Below, in pieces: positions 1 to 7,276 of a stretch of 7,276 nt of DNA (within the stretch, counting starts at the first letter, position 1; every line of letters starts with the position of its first letter). Location of the stretch: contig JAKSOX010000101.1 of NCBI GenBank assembly GCA_024405335.1, positions 1 to 7,276 of the forward strand, given 5' to 3'. Origin of the DNA: Kiritimatiellia bacterium (GTDB lineage Bacteria; Verrucomicrobiota; Kiritimatiellia; RFP12; UBA1067). The notes under the pieces are model-generated. The model had not been told where the DNA came from and searched no databases. It was given only the letters and a program-made list of their open reading frames with translations. The translations under genes and the position numbers were made by a program.

Positions 1-893
1 AAGGCACGGTGGTGAAGTCCGTGCGCGTCTACCTCGTGGACAAGAAGAACCTTTCCGTCGGCGACAAGATGGCCGGCCGCCACGGCAACAAGGGCTGCAT
101 TTCCCGCATTCTGCCGAGCTGCGACATGCCGTTCCTGCCGGACGGCACGCCCGTGGACATCGTGCTGAATCCGTTGGGCGTGCCTTCGCGCATGAACCTC
201 GGGCAGTTGTTCGAAACCTATCTCGGGCTTGCGTGCCGTCTGTTGAATTTCCATGCGGCGACGCCCGTGTTCGACGGCGTCCAGGAATCCGAGATCGACG
301 AATACCTCGCCAAGGCGCGCGTCGCGCAGGAGAAGCAGGAGGGTTCCGTCGCCTGGATCAACCCCGACGGCAAGACCGTGCTTTACGACGGCATGACCGG
401 CGAGCCGTTCGCCCAGCGCGTCGTGGTGGGCGTGATCTACATGCTCAAACTCCACCACCTCGTGACGGACAAGATCCACGCGCGTTCGATCGGGCCGTAT
501 TCGCTCGTGACGCAGCAGCCCCTGGGCGGCAAGGCGCAGATGGGCGGACAGCGCATGGGCGAAATGGAAGTGTGGGCGCTCGAGGCCTACGGCGTGGCGT
601 ACGCGCTGCAGGAACTTCTCACCGTCAAGTCCGACGACGTCCAGGGCCGCACCCGCATCTACGAATCGATCGTGAAGGGCAACAACGTGCTCGATTCGGG
701 CATGCCGGAGTCCTTCTCGGTGCTCATCCACGAACTGCGCGGCCTGTGCCTCGACATGCAGCTTCTGGGCGGCGACGCCGAGAAAGCGCCGCGTTCCGGC
801 ACCAACACGATCGTCAGGCAGCAACCCGCCCCGGTGCCCACGGTTCCGGTCGCGGATCCCGTCGGTTCGCTGCTCGGCGGCACGAATCTTTAA
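1..893 (+). CDS. rpoB: DNA-directed RNA polymerase subunit beta, C-terminal part (5' end outside window)
   Basis: This is the C-terminal ~297 codons of the beta subunit of the cytoplasmic RNA polymerase core, which forms the catalytic cleft with beta'. The frame is already open at base 3, so the gene enters from the left; the GTG codons near base 9 are internal valines. Visible conserved blocks are GDKMAGRHGNKG (nt 60-95, with active-site-proximal lysines), GTPVDIVLNPLGVPSRMN, ATPVFDG, KTVLYDGMTGEPF, HARSIGPYSLVTQQPLGGKAQ (from nt 477) and GQRMGEMEVWALEAYG, followed by the LTVKSDDVQGR and GMPESF blocks that anchor beta to beta'. Between ETYLG and ATPVFDG the protein is short, as in Bacillus, and lacks the extra ~50-residue segment of E. 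coli. The conserved fold ends near LDMQLLGG. A further 39-residue Pro/Val/Gly-rich tail follows, ending in GGTNL before TAA. The rifampicin-binding region lies upstream and is not visible. rpoC starts 24 nt downstream. Identification is certain from motifs recalled from the family. Confidence 0.98.
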   Translation, partial: GTVVKSVRVYLVDKKNLSVGDKMAGRHGNKGCISRILPSCDMPFLPDGTPVDIVLNPLGVPSRMNLGQLFETYLGLACRLLNFHAATPVFDGVQESEIDEYLAKARVAQEKQEGSVAWINPDGKTVLYDGMTGEPFAQRVVVGVIYMLKLHHLVTDKIHARSIGPYSLVTQQPLGGKAQMGGQRMGEMEVWALEAYGVAYALQELLTVKSDDVQGRTRIYESIVKGNNVLDSGMPESFSVLIHELRGLCLDMQLLGGDAEKAPRSGTNTIVRQQPAPVPTVPVADPVGSLLGGTNL

Positions 894-902
894 TCTCGTT
901 CC

Positions 903-908
903 AGGAGG
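903..908 (+). promoter_or_regulatory. Shine-Dalgarno site of rpoC
   Basis: A perfect AGGAGG lies 9 nt upstream of the rpoC ATG at 918, inside the 24-nt rpoB-rpoC gap. It fixes the rpoC start and implies strong independent initiation on a shared rpoBC transcript. No promoter or terminator is visible in the gap. Confidence 0.9.
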
Positions 909-917
909 AAAAACCAC

Positions 918-5285
<4,368 letters not shown>

Positions 5286-5320
5286 GCCGGCCGTCTGGGC
5301 AGCGAGCGGTCCGCCATGGC

Positions 5321-5326
5321 GAGGTG
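5321..5326 (+). promoter_or_regulatory. Weak, closely spaced ribosome-binding site of trmB
   Basis: GAGGTG sits only 3 nt before the ATG at 5330. This is the only purine-rich SD-like element in the 44-nt rpoC-trmB gap, and its spacing is shorter than usual. An in-frame GTG at 5324 lies inside this element and is less likely as a start. Low-efficiency initiation, or dependence on ribosomes coming off rpoC, would suit a modification enzyme, but that is inference. Confidence 0.45.
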
Positions 5327-5329
5327 AAA

Positions 5330-6010
5330 ATGGAAAACGACGTTTCCAGGTTCATCCTCCGCGTGGCGGATCCTTGCGTTCCGCTTCCGGTGGATTTGAC
5401 GCGCCCGCTCGAAATCGAGGTGGGCTGCGGAAAGGGGCGCTTCCTCGCACACCGCGCGAAGCGCAATCCCGACTGCGACTTCCTGGGCATCGAACGGATG
5501 CTCGGGCGCGTCGAGTCCTTCGCCGGCAAGTGCGCGCGCCTCGGGCTTGAAAACGCGCGCGTGTTGCGGCTCGAGGCGCTCTACACTTTTTGGTATCTGT
5601 TGCCCGCGCACCACGCGCGCACGGTGTACGTGTTCTTCCCGGATCCGTGGCCGAAACGCCGCCACCATTCGCATCGGCTGTTCGGCCCGATTTTCCTCAA
5701 GGCGCTGTGGAAGCGCCTGCAGATCGGCGGCACTTTGCAGTTCGCCACCGACCACGAAGAATATTTCCATTGGGTGGAGGCGTGCTTCGCCGCCGACCCC
5801 GTCCGTTTCCGCCGTGCCGAGCCGTGCGCGCGCGGACCCGAGGAATGGACCGAATTCGAAACGAAGTTCCGCGCGCAGGGGTTGCCGATCCACGCCGCCG
5901 CCTGGAAAACGCTTCCGGCCGACGACGCGCCGCTCGCGCCGCTGACGATACCGCCGGAAGACGAACCGCGCGAAGGGATTTTCAGGAGAAGTCCGAAGTT
6001 TGAAGCTTGA
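5330..6010 (+). CDS. trmB: tRNA (guanine-N7-)-methyltransferase
   Basis: A cytoplasmic SAM-dependent methyltransferase, 226 aa, typical of the single-domain TrmB family, which makes m7G46 in the tRNA variable loop. Visible motifs: the glycine-rich SAM loop LEIEVGCGKGRF (G32, G34, G36); FLGIE with E55, the usual ribose-contact position; the family signature FFPDPWPKRRHH (102-113), whose D105 corresponds to the proposed catalytic Asp; HRLFGPIFL; the GGTLQFATDHEEY block (ATD contacts substrate); and the C-terminal TEFETKF..QGLPI block, which equals the T-x-(Y/F)-E-x-K-F-x-x-x-G-x-P-I end of the family. One deviation: the usual D-A after motif III is E82-A83. The open frame runs far upstream through rpoC, so the start rests on homology and the ATG at 5330; the N-terminus before the SAM loop (about 26 residues) is short. 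Probably co-transcribed with rpoC and the downstream gene. Confidence 0.95.
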   Translation: MENDVSRFILRVADPCVPLPVDLTRPLEIEVGCGKGRFLAHRAKRNPDCDFLGIERMLGRVESFAGKCARLGLENARVLRLEALYTFWYLLPAHHARTVYVFFPDPWPKRRHHSHRLFGPIFLKALWKRLQIGGTLQFATDHEEYFHWVEACFAADPVRFRRAEPCARGPEEWTEFETKFRAQGLPIHAAAWKTLPADDAPLAPLTIPPEDEPREGIFRRSPKFEA

Positions 6011-6015
6011 AAACG
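5995..6015 (+). repeat. Degenerate heptamer repeat (GAAGTTT-like, about 2.5 units) across the trmB stop
   Basis: GAAGTTT (5995-6001), GAAGCTT (6002-6008) and GAAAACG (6009-6015) lie head to tail. The first two units differ by one base; the third matches only at its start. The array encodes the last TrmB residues (KFEA), contains the TGA at 6008-6010, and is AT-richer than the flanking coding sequence. It may be chance or the remnant of an intergenic heptamer array. Confidence 0.35.
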
Positions 6016-6025
6016 AAACCAAGCC

Positions 6026-6034
6026 AAGAAGGAA
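6026..6034 (+). promoter_or_regulatory. Shine-Dalgarno site of the UDPGP-family gene
   Basis: The purine run AAGAAGGAA contains AAGGA, which ends 8 nt before the ATG at 6042. It lies in the A-rich 31-nt gap after trmB. No in-frame alternative start is present between the trmB stop and this ATG, so it decides the start. Confidence 0.8.
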
Positions 6035-6041
6035 CACGACC

Positions 6042-7276
6042 ATGACGTACGAAGCCGCAAAGAAAATTCTGGAGAAAAACGGGCAGGGGCACGTACTCCG
6101 CTTCTGGGGAAAACTCGGCAAGGCCTCCCGCGCCTCGCTGCTCAAGCAGATCGCCGCCATCGACTTCGCGGAACTGGCGCGCTGCAAGGCGATGCTGCCG
6201 AAGTTCGCCGGCGCGGCGACCGCCGCCGCGAAAGGTCCCGCGCCCAAGGCGCCGAAAGTCGCCGAGTTGAGCGGCGCCAAGCTCGCCGAAGCGATCGCCG
6301 CCGGCGAAAAGGAACTCAAGGCCGGCCGCGTGGCCGTGCTGCTCGTCGCCGGCGGACAGGGTTCCCGCCTCGGTTTCGAAGGCCCGAAGGGCGCCTATCC
6401 GATCGGTCCCGCGAGCGACATGCCGCTCTTTTATTTCCACGCCCGCAAGGTGCTCGCCAAGACGCTCAAGTACGGCAAGAGCGTGCCGTTCTACGTGATG
6501 ACGTCCGAAGCGAACAACGCCGCCACGGTCGCGTGCTTCAAGGGACACGACTGGTTCGGCCTCGACCCCAAGAACGTGTTCTTCTTCACCCAGGGCATGT
6601 GGCCGGGCATGACGGACGACGGCGAAATCATCCTCGACCGTCCCGACCACGTGTTCATGAGCCCGGACGGCCACGGCGGCCTCCTGGCGGCGCTCAAGGC
6701 GTCCGGCGCGCTCGCCGACATGAAAAAGCGCGGCATCCGCGACGTGTTCTTCTTCCAGGTCGACAACCCCCTCGTGGACGTCGCGGACGAAGCGTTCGTG
6801 GGCTACCACGTGCTTCAGGCGAGCGACTACACGCTCAAGCTCTGCGCCAAGCGCGACCCGTTCGAGAAGGTGGGCATGCCGATGATGTTCGGCAAGACGT
6901 GCAAGATGGTCGAATACACGGAAATGACGGAAGAACAGTGCCTGCGCAAGGGCAAGGACGGGCGACTCTACTTCCTCTTCGGTTCGCCGGCGATCCACGT
7001 GTTCGACCGCGCGTTCCTCGAGCGCGAAGCCGCCAAGGCGATGCCGCTGCATCTGGCGCACAAGAAAATCGCGCGCGTGGACGAGAATGGCGCCGTGGTG
7101 AAGGCGACCGAACCGAACGGCTGGAAGTTCGAGAAGTTCATCTTCGACATTCTTTCCGACGCCAAACGCACCGCGTTTCTCGCGTTCGATTCCGCGGACG
7201 AGTTCGCGCCCGTCAAGAACGCCGAAGGCAACGATTCGCCCGCCACCTGCAAGGCGGCGCTCCAGGCGAAGTGGCG
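6042..7276 (+). CDS. UDP-sugar pyrophosphorylase, UDPGP family, UAP1-like (3' end outside window)
   Basis: 411 codons are visible, running off the right edge. By family it is a cytoplasmic nucleotidyltransferase that joins UTP and a sugar 1-phosphate into a UDP-sugar plus pyrophosphate, feeding envelope or glycan synthesis. It aligns from memory with human AGX1/UAP1 along its length. Residues 18-46 match the N-terminal LLRFW...L...D/NFEEL helix. Then come the nucleotide loop VAGGQGSRLG (102-111) with PKG; PFYVMTS; NVFFFTQGMWPGM with Q184 and a following DG; MSPDGHGG (206-213); VDN (240-242); KVG..; VEYTEM with E291; DGRLYFLFG; and NGWKFEKFIFDI (359-370, K362 the likely catalytic-lysine position). 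DEFAPVKNAEGNDSP matches the UAP1 C-terminal part, so about 40-70 residues are probably missing. An Ala/Pro/Lys-rich linker spans 54-75. UAP1 residues thought to touch GlcNAc are changed (H211, S315), so GlcNAc-1-P, GalNAc-1-P or Glc-1-P all remain possible and no gene symbol is given. Confidence 0.93.
   Translation, partial: MTYEAAKKILEKNGQGHVLRFWGKLGKASRASLLKQIAAIDFAELARCKAMLPKFAGAATAAAKGPAPKAPKVAELSGAKLAEAIAAGEKELKAGRVAVLLVAGGQGSRLGFEGPKGAYPIGPASDMPLFYFHARKVLAKTLKYGKSVPFYVMTSEANNAATVACFKGHDWFGLDPKNVFFFTQGMWPGMTDDGEIILDRPDHVFMSPDGHGGLLAALKASGALADMKKRGIRDVFFFQVDNPLVDVADEAFVGYHVLQASDYTLKLCAKRDPFEKVGMPMMFGKTCKMVEYTEMTEEQCLRKGKDGRLYFLFGSPAIHVFDRAFLEREAAKAMPLHLAHKKIARVDENGAVVKATEPNGWKFEKFIFDILSDAKRTAFLAFDSADEFAPVKNAEGNDSPATCKAALQAKW

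Noticed and set aside
9..14. GTG codons at the left edge as a gene start
   Set aside because: The frame is open upstream to the window edge and the residues are internal to a conserved RpoB strand.
5316..5327. Minimal ORF (ATG GCG AGG TGA) just before trmB that might act as a coupling leader
   Set aside because: Only three codons, with no ribosome-binding site of its own. Nothing distinguishes it from chance in a GC-rich gap.
5286..5329. Possible rho-independent terminator or promoter between rpoC and trmB
   Set aside because: GC-rich with a short GCCGGC palindrome but no clear stem-loop followed by a T run, and no recognisable -35/-10 pair.
5982..7061. 359-codon antisense open frame over the UDPGP gene
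   Set aside because: It mirrors a clearly homologous + strand gene; its His/Glu/Arg/Val-rich composition is that of a reverse-complement shadow.

Overview
The window is GC-rich (by eye roughly 60-65%), all recognisable genes lie on the + strand, and they are tightly packed. It carries the downstream end of the rpoBC locus. In order: the 3' part of rpoB (RNA polymerase beta, start outside the window), complete rpoC (beta', 1455 aa), trmB (tRNA guanine-N7 methyltransferase, 226 aa), and the 5' part of a UDP-sugar pyrophosphorylase of the eukaryote-like UAP1/UDPGP family, which runs off the right edge. Gaps are 24, 44 and 31 nt. I see no convincing terminator between the genes, so co-transcription as an extension of the rpoBC operon is plausible but inferred.

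Organism: clearly a bacterium with diderm-type features. RpoC carries the large trigger-loop insertion (SI3) typical of Gram-negative lineages. RpoB lacks the extra segment that E. coli has between its conserved ETxLG and ATPVFDG blocks. A UAP1-type UDPGP protein in a GC-rich bacterium would fit the PVC superphylum (Kiritimatiellota, Lentisphaerota or Verrucomicrobiota). That placement is a family-level impression, not a demonstrated result.

Functionally the window is mostly core information processing: transcription (RpoB, RpoC) and tRNA modification (TrmB), followed by nucleotide-sugar supply for envelope or glycan synthesis. No RNA genes, mobile elements, CRISPR arrays or origins were seen, and there is no stretch over 300 bases without a gene. 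I did not find an undescribed system. The points most worth a second look are substitutions at likely sugar-contact positions in the UDPGP protein, lineage-specific tails on RpoB and RpoC, the gene order, and a small degenerate heptamer repeat at the trmB stop codon.
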